64,000 nucleotides of DNA, from assembly GCA_963693285.1 (NCBI GenBank), contig OY848918.1:13204263-13268262 (forward strand), given 5' to 3'. Below the pieces are notes generated by a model. It ran no database searches. It had not been told where the DNA came from and was given only the letters and a program-made list of their open reading frames with translations. The DNA comes from Xestospongia muta (lineage: Eukaryota > Porifera > Demospongiae > Haplosclerida > Petrosiidae). Below, piece after piece: positions 54,801 to 64,000 of this stretch (positions are counted from its first letter, which is position 1; each line of letters starts with the position of its first letter). Made by a program: the position numbers and the translations under genes.

Positions 54801-57800
54801 TTTAGATGTAGGTGAATATCCTTAATTTTTTACTACTATGCTATTATGTAGAGATGATGCAATTTGCTATCCCTACTATCTAGTTTGTAATAGACTAAAA
54901 TTACTTATCTCATTTTTGATTACTTGTTTGTTTAAATGTTATTGTTTAGATAGCTGATAAAAAAGCTATAGCATGTGGGAAGGCATGAATGTTTAACCAG
55001 CTTACAAAAGTGTTCTTATTATTATGATGAAGAAATAATTATTAATTATTAGTAATAAATGAAGTGACAACTGAAAGTAGCTTGAAACTTAGAATTCTCC
55101 ATGATTAATTCTGAACAACAAGGATGTCCTCTGGAATAGAATAAAGAAGTTGAAATGATACTTGCACATTAGTTATACAATATTCTGTATCTTCTTTTAA
55201 ATTAAACACCAAAGCAGGAAATAGCATATATCTAATAGAAAGTATTCTCTTAGATCTACAATATTATTCTCTATTTGCTTTTTATGTTAATATTAATAAC
55301 CATTAAAATGGCTTCTCTAAAATAGCTCTTGATATTAAACTGGTAAAATCACAAATTTCTTTCTGAAGTGCTCAAGCAAGACCTACAAAAGGCTATCTTT
55401 GCAGTTGAGCATGTTATGCCAGTGAACTTGGTTTTTCAACTGCTAATGATTATTGAGTTTTTGTGAGCAAAAAAGCAGAAACAGAGGAAATAGCAGTAGA
55501 GGAATCCAACATTTGATTAATTATCTGTAATGCTAACAAATCCAGTGATAAACTATAATTGAGTCATAATGAAAAAATTAACAACAATGTGAAGAATAAA
55601 AGGAGTCTGATCAGTTTTGAGAGAAATGTTCATTGTTTTCTGCCAATAATTTCAATGGACAGTCAAGACCATCCCTACATAGGCACTGCTTTTGGATGCC
55701 TGTTTACATTGCCTAAGTCTTTTTAATAGAGAAATGAATGAAAAACAAGAGACAAGTTGATATATTACTTTAGACTTGATCTCAACCTTTCAAGAAATCA
55801 GAATTTTTAGCTAATGAATAGCTTATAGATGTTTACTTTGTCTAAATGCCCACAATTAATATGTTTTTATGCTTTAATGTAATAAGATACAACTAATTTG
55901 AAATTTATTTGTCAGCACATTACTGCAAAAGAGATACTTTTAAGCATTGAAGCATAAGAATTGCTAATACTCAAAACAATACAAAAATAGAAAATTTAGT
56001 ATAATATATATATATATACTAGGATTGAGGGACAGAAGAACAGAGCTCTCGCTTATTTGCTGTTACTCTAAGTTTCACGCTTTATGCAATCATCAGACAG
56101 CTAGATACTACTCTGAATGAAGGTTGGTTATATTGAGGTGTTAACTATGTCTTGTGCTAAATAGTACTTGTTTTCATGTCAGTACTTTGAGACTAAGAAA
56201 ATTTCGAAAGCACCCTCCCATGCCGGCTGATAAACCCCACAAAAAGTGAAATGGGCGTCGTAAGCAAAAAAATCCTCGACAACATTATTAACAATGTCAG
56301 ATCTAAAACAGATGTCAACCAGTGGAAAAACTCGGCTTCTGTAATCGAGTGGTTCAGAAGCTTGGGAAAGAAAGATAAGCACACTTTTATCTGCTTTGAC
56401 ATCATTGAATTCTACCCCTCAATCTCATAAGACCTGCTGAAAGCAGCCCTCAAGTTTGTAAAGGTATATACCGCTATCTCACAACAAGACACTGAAATCA
56501 TCTTTCACTCCAGGAAATCCCTACTCTTCGACAAAGGCAAACTATGGATAAAATGAGAGGGAAATAGCCTGTTCGGTGTAACAATAAGAAGCTATGACGA
56601 AGCAGAAGTTTGTGAGCTGGTTGGCTTCTATATACTCAACACCCTTGCAAATAAATATGATAAAAGCAACATAGGCTTGTACAGAGACGACGGACTGGCA
56701 GTTTTCAAAAACTCCTCAGGCAGCAAAGCAGAAAAAATCAAAAAGGATATAACCATGATCTTCAAAGAGTCTGGCCTCAGAATCACCATCCAAACCAACC
56801 TAAAATTTGTAAACTTCCTAGATATCACCCTAAACCTGAATAATGGAAAGTACTATCCTTATCGGAAGCCAAACGACAAACCAGTTTACATTCACAAGCA
56901 ATCTAACCACCCACCTAACATCATCAAGAACATACCAGATTCAATCAGCAGATGTGTCTTCGACATCTCGTACGATAAAGAAATCATCATTCGAGCTGCT
57001 CCCTCTATGAAGACATACTTAAATGCACTGGCTTCCTGGAAAACCTGAAATTACGTGGTCAATAAACCGAAGAGCACAAGCCTACTCCAACATAAGAAAG
57101 CGGTGCAATCTCTGCCTAATCAAGGCGGACAAGCCCACCACCCTCAACAAAAGGCCCGAACTCGTCTCAAAGTGCCGACATGAAAACAGGTTCTATTTAG
57201 CACATTTCTCAAGGAACAAGACATAGTTAATACCTCAATACTATATAACCAACCTTCATTCAGAGCAACTAAGCGAGAACTCTGTTCTTCTGTCCCTCAA
57301 TCTTAGTCTAACCAGCCTCTGTCTAAATGATATCGAACACTCTTCATACAACAGACCTAGATACTTTGGTATATATATATATATATATATAGTTTCTATA
57401 TTCTGATTTTATAGATATTTAAATTGCTTATGACTGTGTAATGATTCACTAACCAGATGCTGTGACAATTAAGTTTGGGGTGCCTCTTTCAAATGGTTTA
57501 GGAAATGTCCTCATTTTGTCTTCCACTCCACCACCTAAAAATATGAAGACATTGTGAGATATAATATTTTACATGTGCTAGAATGAAATAGTTTTCAAAT
57601 ATCAATATGAACTTGCAAAATGTAATATACCTCTTCTTATGGCAATGTTATTCAGAAACCTTCCTAAATCTTCCAATGAAATGTAGTCACCTTTGTCAAC
57701 ATTTAATGATCTGTATAATCAATTATAATTATTACAAGTATTATTATAATGAAGTACCTTTCAAGATTCTTTTGCTTGTTTGTGTGAAAAAAAGCGTTCA

Positions 57801-60800
57801 CAATAGGAGTAATGTCTAATCTGTCACCCTGTTGAAGATTATTGGCAGTGTTAGCATCTTCTGTTGGAGATGTTAAAATTCTGTTACGACTACTCCAAAC
57901 ATTACAACTGTTCTGCTTTTCAGTCCAAAAACTTTCAAATTTGACACACTCATCATTAGGACAGTCATCAATCCATCCCATTGCACTGTGAATATCAGTA
58001 ATATTTTGATGTAGTATTGCTTGAAGAATAATAAAATCATCATATCCATAATCTTTCAACTCATCAAACAACTTTTTTTGGGCACCTTCTAAACCTTTGA
58101 TTGCAGAAGCTATCTTTGAAGTTTCTTTCTCAATCTTCTCAATATCAGTAAAATGTTGCTCATGAGACGAGCCCAACATTACTTGTTCTTCTAAACATAC
58201 ATTTGCCTCTTTATTTTCATCTAGATCTTTTGTTAATACTTTTTTTAAGAGCATAGTTGAGTCAACTGGTCTACCAACAGTGCTATGTAAAAGATGAAAT
58301 ACTTGAGGAGAAATTTGGTCGGATTTATTCTGCATCAGTAACGTCAGCTCTTGTTGTAATAAAATGAGTTGATTTGTAGTGTAGTAGTTAAGTTCAGAAA
58401 AATGGTAGCGACAGTTCCAAATGTAGTTAATCCAATCCATAAGAATGGTCTCAAATTCATTTGTCATTTCATCTAAGCCATTTAAATCATTTAAGTATCT
58501 TGAACATGGCAATAAAATAGACCATTTAAGATATGCCAAATGACCATACAGTTTTAACTTATGAATAGCACTTGACATTTGACACACACGAAGAAACATC
58601 TAAAGGAAATCATGAAATAAATTAAAGAAACAATAGTGACTTTTAATTATAAAAACAATTTACATTCTATATTGAAGTTTACTTTTCAAAACTTTTTGAA
58701 CATACCTCTTGAAAATGTTCTTTCTCGTTTCTCCAAGTAGATGACTGACGAGTTATCAACACGAGCTTACTTTCTAGTTCATGTAGATCTTCCAATGTCC
58801 AGTCTTTTTTTGAGATTTGCTCATCATCAGAGACAATATGTAAGGACACTGAACAACTGGAAGAAGATTCTGTAGTTTCAATAGTGTATTCACCAGCTTG
58901 ATTAATATCTTGAAGCTGTTTAACAGTGCCTTGTTCTGCTCCTTGTAGCTGTCCAACAAATTGATACCATGTCATGTGAGATGCACATGTTTCCTGGAAA
59001 TTGCAATAACTACTAATGACATCTTTACAAAGTTTTATAACTTACAACTAGAGCTAATGGATTATGATAAGCCCTTAAAGACTTCCATGTTTGTTGAAAT
59101 AATTCAAAAATCTTAGCAATTGATCTGTTTGAATCATCTAGATGATACAAAAGAGGAGAGAATCTTGCACATAATTCAGATAAATCAATCAAACGATCTT
59201 GAATATCAACCCCTTCTCCAGCCACTGTATCCAAAGCAATTCCAATAAATCTTTCCATTTCACTAACATCTATTTAAACTTAAATCAAACTTGTTAAATT
59301 TCAAAAGTCAATAAAAACCTTTGCTTTTACTTCTAACCCAGACACTAAGCTCCTTATATTGTCCTAGTTGTTCTATAGACATTTTCACTTCTGCAGTTTG
59401 TTTCTTGCTCTCTTTCAAAAATTGTAGAATTTGCTCATGTTCCTCAGTGACAGAATTCAAGTTACTTTGAAGAAATGTTTGCATATTCTAAATGAAATTA
59501 ACATCTTTATTCAATATATCAAATCAAATATTCACATATATAACCTGCTTTGAAAAGCTTTCAAAACTTTCTCCACTAATTTCAAATCTTGACAAGATGT
59601 TTATGAATTGATCTGCTTCGTTAGAAAGTTCATGAAGTGTATTCCATCGACTAATTTGCGTAGATGTTTCTTTGATCCAGTCACAGCTTTCATGTATCAA
59701 AATAATATCTACTAATGTATTTGCAATGGACTCAGTATGGTCTGTCAATCTAACAACAAAATTTGTTGCTAATGACACAATGTCTTTACAAATGGGAGAA
59801 TGGCACTTCATGACAGCATGGCATAGGCGGGTAATGGTGCGTTCTGTTTCAGAAGGCTCAAAGCTTCCAAACAGCTTTCCCAATTCATGTAGAGTAATAG
59901 CTTTGCATTCCAAACGGTCCATCAGGTCACTGCAGAAATCAAAAATGGGATACCATACTTTATGGCAAATATCATCTAATGAAGACTGAATATTAATGTT
60001 TACAATGAGTTCTTGCCATTTGCAGTGAAAAATATCATTTTGTAATCTTGTTGCAGTCATTATAGTAAAGGGAAGAAGCATAGATTGGAGATGTTCAGCT
60101 TCTTGCAACTCAGGAAACAACCAAGATTCCTTCTCAAGACAGCAAAGACAATTAATATTAATGTTGGATTGCAGAGTAGTTAGTCTATCCAATTTTTCTA
60201 GCAGAGTTTGTGAGGCTGCAAGAGTGAAACTAAAAACATATGTTGAATATCATACATATACCTTGTAGTTTTCCAGAAAAAATCTGTGCAAAATGTTTTA
60301 ACAAGTGTGCAAAAAAATTAAAAATTGCAACTCTGTTCTCCAACTCATCAATACATTTTTTAAAATAATCTTTATCCAAAGATGTGGACAACAATATTTT
60401 GATGACAGCTGAATCCCATTTTTTTCTTAAGAGTTGTAACTGTGCAACAGAGATGTCACCATCTGCAATATCTTGTTGTACTCTTTCAAAAATCATCTTG
60501 ACACAATTGCAAGCAGACAAACTGTGTTCAGAAACTCCACCAGAGACATCCACTAATATTAGCATAAAAGTAAACTATGATTATGATTGTAACAGCTCAC
60601 CAAAAGTTGTTAGAATAATAGGCCACATATCCCACTGAAGAACTTCCTCAAATGTAGTTGGCATGACAAGAACCTTTCTATCAACTAGTTTACTTAAAAT
60701 TCTTTTACAAGTTGCTGAGCCACCAGATAGTACCTTTAATTCCTATGGATGTTCCTATTTCATTATGCAAATATTCATTTTTATAGATAACCTCTGTAGA

Positions 60801-62305
60801 AGCAGAGACCAGTCTTTCATCAAGCACCTTGTTACAAGCTTCAATTATATCAATACTACAGTTTGGTGAATCTGATATAATTACGTCATAGATTTTGATC
60901 TGGAATTCAAAAGAAGCTACCTAAAAAAAATTAAAAATGACAAGTATATTATTCACATTACGTAAGTGACATTACTTGCTTAAATCTCTCTGACACTATG
61001 CAACTTAAACGGTGTTTCCAAAGTGTACAGTTGCTTTCAAGAGCATATAGGTTCTGCCAAAACTGTGATTACATTAGTGTTAATAATAAAAGTCATTAGA
61101 TTGTCTTTTTACTTTTAATTCTTTCTTTAGTTTGTCTTTTTTTTTAATAGCAAATGCATCATCAAAAGAAATTGATGCCCATGTTGTGACAAATGTTATA
61201 ATCAAATCCAATACTTCCTTTTTCTTTTGACCTTCTTCAGTATTAATTAAGAATAAAATAAGTTCAATACATTTTAGAACAGTTTCTGTCCATTGCTTTT
61301 CAATTGAGGAATGACCTTTGCAATATTTCTGCAATGCGGTCATCAAATATAAAAAACAATCAAGGTTGTTGTCCTGATATCTACAATGAAAAAAAATAGG
61401 TTACATTGGACAATTAATTCTGTGATACAATACAGTGAGTCATGCAGTTCATACACAATTTTAAATTCAGTAATTATGGCTTGCATTAGCAGTAGTCTAA
61501 TTTTCATAGGCAAAATTTGGAGGTTAAAAGTACTTAAAACAATCAAAAATATATTTTATGTAAACTTCATATGTTAGAGGATATTATCAATATTAAATAG
61601 CAAAAATATATACCATGGAAGTTGAACATGATAGACAAATATCTAAAACAAACACATGTAACCAGACAATAACATGATCTACATCATTGTTGAATAGGAA
61701 TACATTCAACAATGTCAGACAGGTACAAATAAATGAAAATACCCATAATATTCTGTTCACAAAGTAAGTTTTTAGAGTGTTTAACCTTATCATATTGCCT
61801 GCGCTTTTTATAAAGCACAACACACAAAGCAAGTGCTATAACCTCAGATAGAGAGTGCTCGCATAGAGAGTGGCAAGAGTAAATGAACATGACATTATAT
61901 GTTCATTTTTAAGGAAAATGATGTTATGGGCATATAAATTCTAAATAAGTATTTCTAAAAAAACCTTTACAGAAACAATTTGTGTGAACTTACATTTTAA
62001 ACTCCATAAAATCTTTGTTTAATATCTGAACTATTAGAGCAGAAACTTTATTAAACTATAATGAAAAGAGAAATATTATTACTAAGTACAGTAGCAAGTA
62101 AACATACTTGATGGTTATTATCACAATTGTTCATTATCTCTAAAGAAAGAGCCCAAATAAGTGCTGGAGGTGCAATATGCTCTATTATTAAAGAATATAC
62201 AAATGTTTTGCATGATCTACATGCTTGAAGAAGACTTAATTGGAGGTAGGGGCTGCTTTTCAATTCGTTCTCTCTCAAATTTAGTAGGATGTCCTTAATT
62301 TCACT
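36010..62305 (-). CDS. RNF213-like: RNF213/mysterin-like giant AAA+ ubiquitin ligase (5' end missing)
   Basis: Vertebrate RNF213 is a cytosolic dynein-like AAA+ ATPase fused to an E3 shell that ubiquitinates proteins and bacterial LPS and acts at lipid droplets. Here dozens of small exons on the minus strand follow the same order: helical N-terminal arm (about 57.4-62.3 kb), AAA modules (about 45.7-54.4 kb), E3 shell (about 38.6-45 kb) and C-terminal helical domain ending in a [20 protein letters not shown] tail with stop at 36010-36012. Two complete Walker A/B pairs are visible. The exon at about 62,051-62,305 begins with an acceptor, so more 5' exons lie beyond the LTR element or the window. 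No RING is found. Long introns hold a Penelope relic, a pseudo-exon and microsatellites. Not every exon border was fixed. Could be one of several sponge RNF213-like paralogues. Confidence 0.85.
38810..38956 (-). other. RZ-type zinc finger exons (shortened)
   Basis: Exons 38922-38956 and 38810-38871 join in phase to give [12 protein letters not shown] then [12 protein letters not shown]. This keeps C-x3-H, a following Cys and CPxCG of the RNF213/ZNFX1-type (RZ) finger, which carries the catalytic Cys of RNF213. Spacing between the candidate catalytic Cys and CPxCG is one residue instead of about eight. The intron between the two exons (50 nt) offers no alternative exon. Confidence 0.65.
40303..40884 (-). 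other. E3-shell exon where a RING would be expected
   Basis: One 582-nt exon runs from [20 protein letters not shown] through [20 protein letters not shown] into [13 protein letters not shown]. In vertebrate RNF213 the segment matching [11 protein letters not shown] immediately follows the RING finger. Here the preceding residues have no C-x2-C pairs or His, and no RING pattern was found in neighbouring exons from 38.6 to 42.5 kb. Confidence 0.65.
45698..46192 (-). other. AAA4 module: complete Walker A and B
   Basis: Walker [18 protein letters not shown], with GKPGSSKS at 46058-46081; Walker [19 protein letters not shown] at 45788-45823. The downstream exon (about 45,540-45,650) has a [19 protein letters not shown] sensor and arginine segment. 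[10 protein letters not shown] and LDEVGLAE are hallmarks of RNF213 AAA4. Confidence 0.9.
46200..46700. other. Intron of the RNF213-like gene
   Basis: AT-rich intron between the AAA4 Walker A exon and the next upstream exon (about 46,718-46,921). No element or gene recognised. Confidence 0.6.
47050..48450. other. Long intron with microsatellites
   Basis: Intron of the RNF213-like gene holding a TA/CA microsatellite (47,330-47,390) and a TA tract (47,975-48,020). Open frames here are short and unsupported. Confidence 0.6.
48780..48868. repeat. AAT trinucleotide microsatellite
   Basis: About 25 AAT/ATA units in a short intron of the RNF213-like gene. Confidence 0.95.
49008..49440 (-). other. 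AAA3 module: complete Walker A and B
   Basis: Walker [17 protein letters not shown], with GETGCGKT at 49392-49415; Walker [13 protein letters not shown] at about 49,160-49,190 with the D-E pair; then [11 protein letters not shown], a sensor-like strand with Asn. All catalytic signatures of an active AAA+ site are present. Confidence 0.88.
50330..52290. other. Long intron of the RNF213-like gene
   Basis: Lies between the exon encoding [16 protein letters not shown] (about 50,222-50,310) and the exon at about 52,300-52,500. Contains the pseudo-exon at 50,622; otherwise nothing recognisable. Confidence 0.55.
50622..50692 (-). pseudogene. Decayed duplicate of an RNF213-like exon
   Basis: This intronic block repeats the true exon sequence at 49,800-49,877 (AGAGTCCCACATGAGTAATT against AGAGTCCCACGTGAGTAATT, with matching flanks). 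It has a 3-nt deletion and an in-frame stop, and lacks splice sites in the right places. Non-functional copy. Confidence 0.75.
53056..53600 (-). other. AAA2-module exons with Walker A-like loop
   Basis: [18 protein letters not shown] (53,291-53,350) carries a G-V-G-K-S nucleotide-binding loop, matching the [12 protein letters not shown] loop of the second RNF213 AAA module. The exon just upstream contains [18 protein letters not shown]. No acidic Walker B pair is seen, in keeping with a non-hydrolysing module. Confidence 0.7.
54060..54340 (-). other. AAA1-region exons of the RNF213-like gene
   Basis: Encodes [19 protein letters not shown], a Trp-containing segment, then [20 protein letters not shown]. 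The order EVLLC...TT-E-V...GR-YCLVHA is shared with the start of the AAA region in vertebrate RNF213. Confidence 0.7.
54400..55990. other. Long intron upstream of the Penelope relic
   Basis: AT-rich intronic DNA of the RNF213-like gene with no open frame or repeat that I can name. Confidence 0.55.
56023..56160. repeat. Left inverted terminal repeat of the Penelope-like element
   Basis: AGGATTGAGGGACAGAAGAA and the bases after it match the reverse complement of 57,201-57,310, including the inner block GAATGAAGGTTGGTTATAT. The left copy has about 50 extra bases (56,056-56,110) containing the hammerhead core. Confidence 0.8.
56059..56101 (-). ncRNA. Type I hammerhead ribozyme fold
   Basis: On the minus strand: stem I arm GCUGU, core CUGAUGA (56096-56090), stem II UUGC-AUAAA-GCGU, core GAAA (56076-56073), a two-pair stem III with five-base loop (C-UUAGA-G), U-A at the cleavage position (56065-56064), then ACAGC pairing perfectly with GCUGU. 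All conserved core bases are present. Stem II has a U-U mismatch at its first pair, normally G-C. Minimal stem III is typical of hammerheads in Penelope-like elements. Confidence 0.7.
57201..57310. repeat. Right inverted terminal repeat of the Penelope-like element
   Basis: Reverse-complement partner of 56,023-56,160, lacking the ribozyme core. Terminal repeats in inverted arrangement are known for Penelope-like elements. Confidence 0.8.
57758..58600 (-). other. Largest N-terminal exon of the RNF213-like gene, with UBA-like motif
   Basis: About 280 codons of helical sequence from the linker before the AAA ring. Residues [18 protein letters not shown] then [11 protein letters not shown] (about 57,960-58,070) follow the UBA pattern of a G-F/Y turn, an A-L helix and a final A-x-x-W-L/I helix. 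The UBA assignment is by eye and tentative. Confidence 0.55.
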
Positions 62306-62309
62306 AAAA

Positions 62310-62725
62310 TCAAAGTTACAATCAAAATTTCAATTAAACGAGTTAATAAAACATTTTCCATAAAAAATGTATTTAATGTGGGGTGGCTACTGTTAACCCA
62401 TCACAAACAACGCAAACAAGATAACAACATTGAAGTCTACATTTCATAGTTGGTGAATATCCTTTGATTTTTGTGCATCTTCTATCCCTACATTTATGTT
62501 TGCACTCTTTGTAAAGAAATAAGATAAACCATGCCCGCATTTATTTGTTTTAGAAATGTCTTATTTACTAATTTGTCAGTTTTTAATTACATATAATCAA
62601 AAACATTCTTGAAATTTCCAGCTATTTATTCATATTTATTTATGAACTACCTGAAATCAGTCATTAATCACGTTGCTACACTAACATATTAGAGTAAATA
62701 AAAAAATCTAACTGATGACTATCAG
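62310..62725. other. AT-rich region before the LTR
   Basis: Probably intron of the RNF213-like gene upstream of its first visible exon. No further exon found. Confidence 0.5.
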
Positions 62726-62729
62726 CGAA

Positions 62730-62930
62730 TGTAAGTGTAATAACTTGTCATAACTAGTTACAGTTGTATGGTTTTGATATTATAAAAGCACGTGCATTTC
62801 CTGTTGTTGTCAGTTGTTGTCAGTTGTTGTAGTCAGTTCTGTTCTGTTTGGTTTTGTTCTATTTCAATATATTTGTATCGTATTGTATTGTTGGGTTCTC
62901 TCTTTCCTTTCAAGATATAGAAATATCACA
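62730..62930 (+). repeat. Candidate 5' LTR
   Basis: Starts TG (62730) and ends CA (62930). It contains a TATAAAAG box at 62781-62788 and a TTGTTGTCAG tandem repeat at about 62,802-62,830. The start is tentative because the 3' LTR is not available. Confidence 0.5.
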
Positions 62931-62931
62931 T

Positions 62932-62947
62932 TGGCGACGAGAGTCGG
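62932..62947 (+). promoter_or_regulatory. Primer-binding site
   Basis: TGGCGACGAGAGTCGG directly after the LTR end; the leading TGG complements a tRNA CCA tail. The tRNA species is not assigned. Confidence 0.6.
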
Positions 62948-62952
62948 ATAAC

Positions 62953-64000
62953 ATGCAAGAACAGATAGGACAAGTAGAAGAATTTGACCAAAAGCTCGAG
63001 AGCTGGGAGCAGTATGCGAAGAGGCTTGGTCACTTCCTAGACGCAAATAGCATTCAAGATGCTAACAAAAAAAGGTCTGTTTTCCTATCAGTCATAGGGC
63101 CGACCACTTACAAGCTGCTTGCTAGTCTAATCACACCGGACAAACCGGGAGACAAGGAATTCGAGGAACTAGTAAAAGTTCTCAAGGAGCATCATAACCC
63201 TTCAACATCTGTGATTGTTCAGAGATATAAGTTTCACACTCGAATACGGCAACCAGGCGAATCAACTACTCAGTTCGTAGCAGAGTTGAGAACACTCGCT
63301 CAGTATTGTAATTTTGGAGCTTCATTTACTGACCTACTCAGAGATTGCATCGTATGTGGAATTAACGATGATCATGTTCAAAGAAGACTCCTCTCGGAAA
63401 AAGCACTTACCTTTGAAAAAGCCTTGGAGCTGGCAGTGAGTTTAGAAACTGCCAAGAAAAATGTATCAGAATTGCAGGGTACTGCAATGCCACAAGCCGT
63501 ACATCGAATTGCAAATCACACATGCTACCTTTGCGGGAGAGGAGGACAACAACCGGACAAATGCAGGTTCAAGCAGGCCAAGTGTCTCAGCTGTGGTAAA
63601 GTTGGCCACATCCAAAGAGTTTGCACAACCCCCAAAAAACCAGACAAGACCACTCCAAGAAAAGCTAGAAACGACAAGCCTCAGCCCATCAAGCAACTGT
63701 CTGAGAAAGAGAAGGAGCCAGTTAAACTCATGTTAAACCATTTAGGCGAGGACAATAATGCTATCCAATTGACTGTTTACATTGAAGGGAAGCCTGTGCT
63801 TATGGAATTAGACACTAAAGCTTCCGTCTCCATTCTCTCATCATCAACCTGGACTAAATTGTTCCCTGGACGAGAGTTGAAAAGGACTAATACAGTACTT
63901 AAGACGTTTTCAGGGGAGCAAATTCAACCAATTGGCTGTGCTGATGTGAATGTTTGTTACAAATCTCAATCTTCTACACTACCTATATTAGTCCTGGAAG
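62953..64000 (+). CDS. Gag-protease polyprotein, 3' end outside window
   Basis: An ATG at 62953 opens 349 codons without a stop. Order: a retrotransposon gag (capsid-like) region of about 180 residues; two zinc knuckles at about 191-225 (CYLCGRGGQQPDKC, where the usual His is Gln, and the canonical CLSCGKVGHIQRVC); then a retropepsin-like domain from about residue 260. The usual D-T/S-G active-site triplet reads LMELDTKASVSIL, with Lys in place of Gly. The uninterrupted frame suggests a young insertion despite these changes. Confidence 0.85.
   Translation, partial: MQEQIGQVEEFDQKLESWEQYAKRLGHFLDANSIQDANKKRSVFLSVIGPTTYKLLASLITPDKPGDKEFEELVKVLKEHHNPSTSVIVQRYKFHTRIRQPGESTTQFVAELRTLAQYCNFGASFTDLLRDCIVCGINDDHVQRRLLSEKALTFEKALELAVSLETAKKNVSELQGTAMPQAVHRIANHTCYLCGRGGQQPDKCRFKQAKCLSCGKVGHIQRVCTTPKKPDKTTPRKARNDKPQPIKQLSEKEKEPVKLMLNHLGEDNNAIQLTVYIEGKPVLMELDTKASVSILSSSTWTKLFPGRELKRTNTVLKTFSGEQIQPIGCADVNVCYKSQSSTLPILVLE

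Larger units (their letters stand above)
56019..57310 (+). mobile_element. Decayed Penelope-like retroelement
   Basis: Lies in an intron of the RNF213-like gene, antisense to it, inside a TA tract (left 56,003-56,018, right 57,370-57,391). The plus strand carries a broken reverse transcriptase: [13 protein letters not shown] (motif A) at about 56,390-56,430 followed by an in-frame stop, another stop near 56,556, then an open stretch with LYRDDGLAV (motif C, YxDD) at 56,677-57,046. An out-of-frame tail (57,023-57,226) with C-x2-C and SKCRHENRF resembles the end of the GIY-YIG endonuclease of these elements, so most of that domain was deleted. Inverted terminal repeats bound the element. It cannot transpose itself. 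Confidence 0.75.
62730..64000 (+). mobile_element. 5' part of a Ty3/Gypsy-type LTR retrotransposon
   Basis: A candidate LTR, a primer-binding site and an intact gag-protease reading frame run to the window edge; reverse transcriptase, integrase and 3' LTR would lie beyond. It is oriented opposite to the RNF213-like gene, probably within its 5' region or an intron. Confidence 0.8.

Noticed and set aside
53600..57450. Splitting the RNF213-like region into two genes at the Penelope element
   Set aside because: Exons on both sides follow vertebrate RNF213 order (linker, AAA1) on the same strand, so the element sits in an intron.

Overview
The window looks like a demosponge nuclear genome; Amphimedon queenslandica is my best guess, not proven. 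It is AT-rich, with compact multi-exon genes, many GT-AG introns of 40-100 nt, abundant microsatellites, one 200-N scaffold gap, a large Ig/FN3 receptor and animal-type signalling genes. No bacterial or organellar features were seen.

Layout. (1) About 68-6,290 and 6,603-14,400 are two copies of a tandem segmental duplication. Each carries a protein-L-isoaspartate O-methyltransferase (PCMT1-like) gene on the minus strand plus the divergently oriented 5' end of a RhoGEF gene. The second copy continues into the complete RhoGEF; the first is cut inside RhoGEF exon 2. In the second PCMT copy the end of the penultimate exon has become a row of five 75-bp cassettes, each with acceptor, 15- or 21-nt microexon and donor. 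(2) 11,875-25,626 (+) is a DH-PH RhoGEF of the PLEKHG type with an 857-codon Ser-rich last exon; the gap hides part of its DH domain. (3) 25,997-34,824 (+) is a 2,275-residue single-pass receptor with 11 Ig-like and 4 FN3 domains, and a kinase-free tail rich in YxxP and YxN tyrosine motifs. (4) 36,010 to at least 62,305 (-) is an RNF213/mysterin-like giant AAA+ ubiquitin ligase, running 5' out of reach. It keeps the AAA modules and a shortened RZ-type finger, but shows no RING finger where vertebrate RNF213 has one. (5) Mobile elements: a decayed Penelope-like element (56.0-57.3 kb) with inverted terminal repeats and a hammerhead ribozyme fold, a 343-bp MITE-like element with a 7-bp target duplication, and the 5' end of a Ty3/Gypsy-type LTR retrotransposon (62.7 kb to the window end).

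The genes do not form one pathway. The PCMT/RhoGEF pair probably share a bidirectional promoter; RhoGEF and receptor are in tandem only 370 bp apart; the receptor converges on the RNF213-like gene. Exon coordinates for the PCMT copies and the receptor were derived by hand and add up to multiples of three. The RhoGEF is complete except at two or three junctions named below; the RNF213-like gene is described by domains because not every small exon was fixed.
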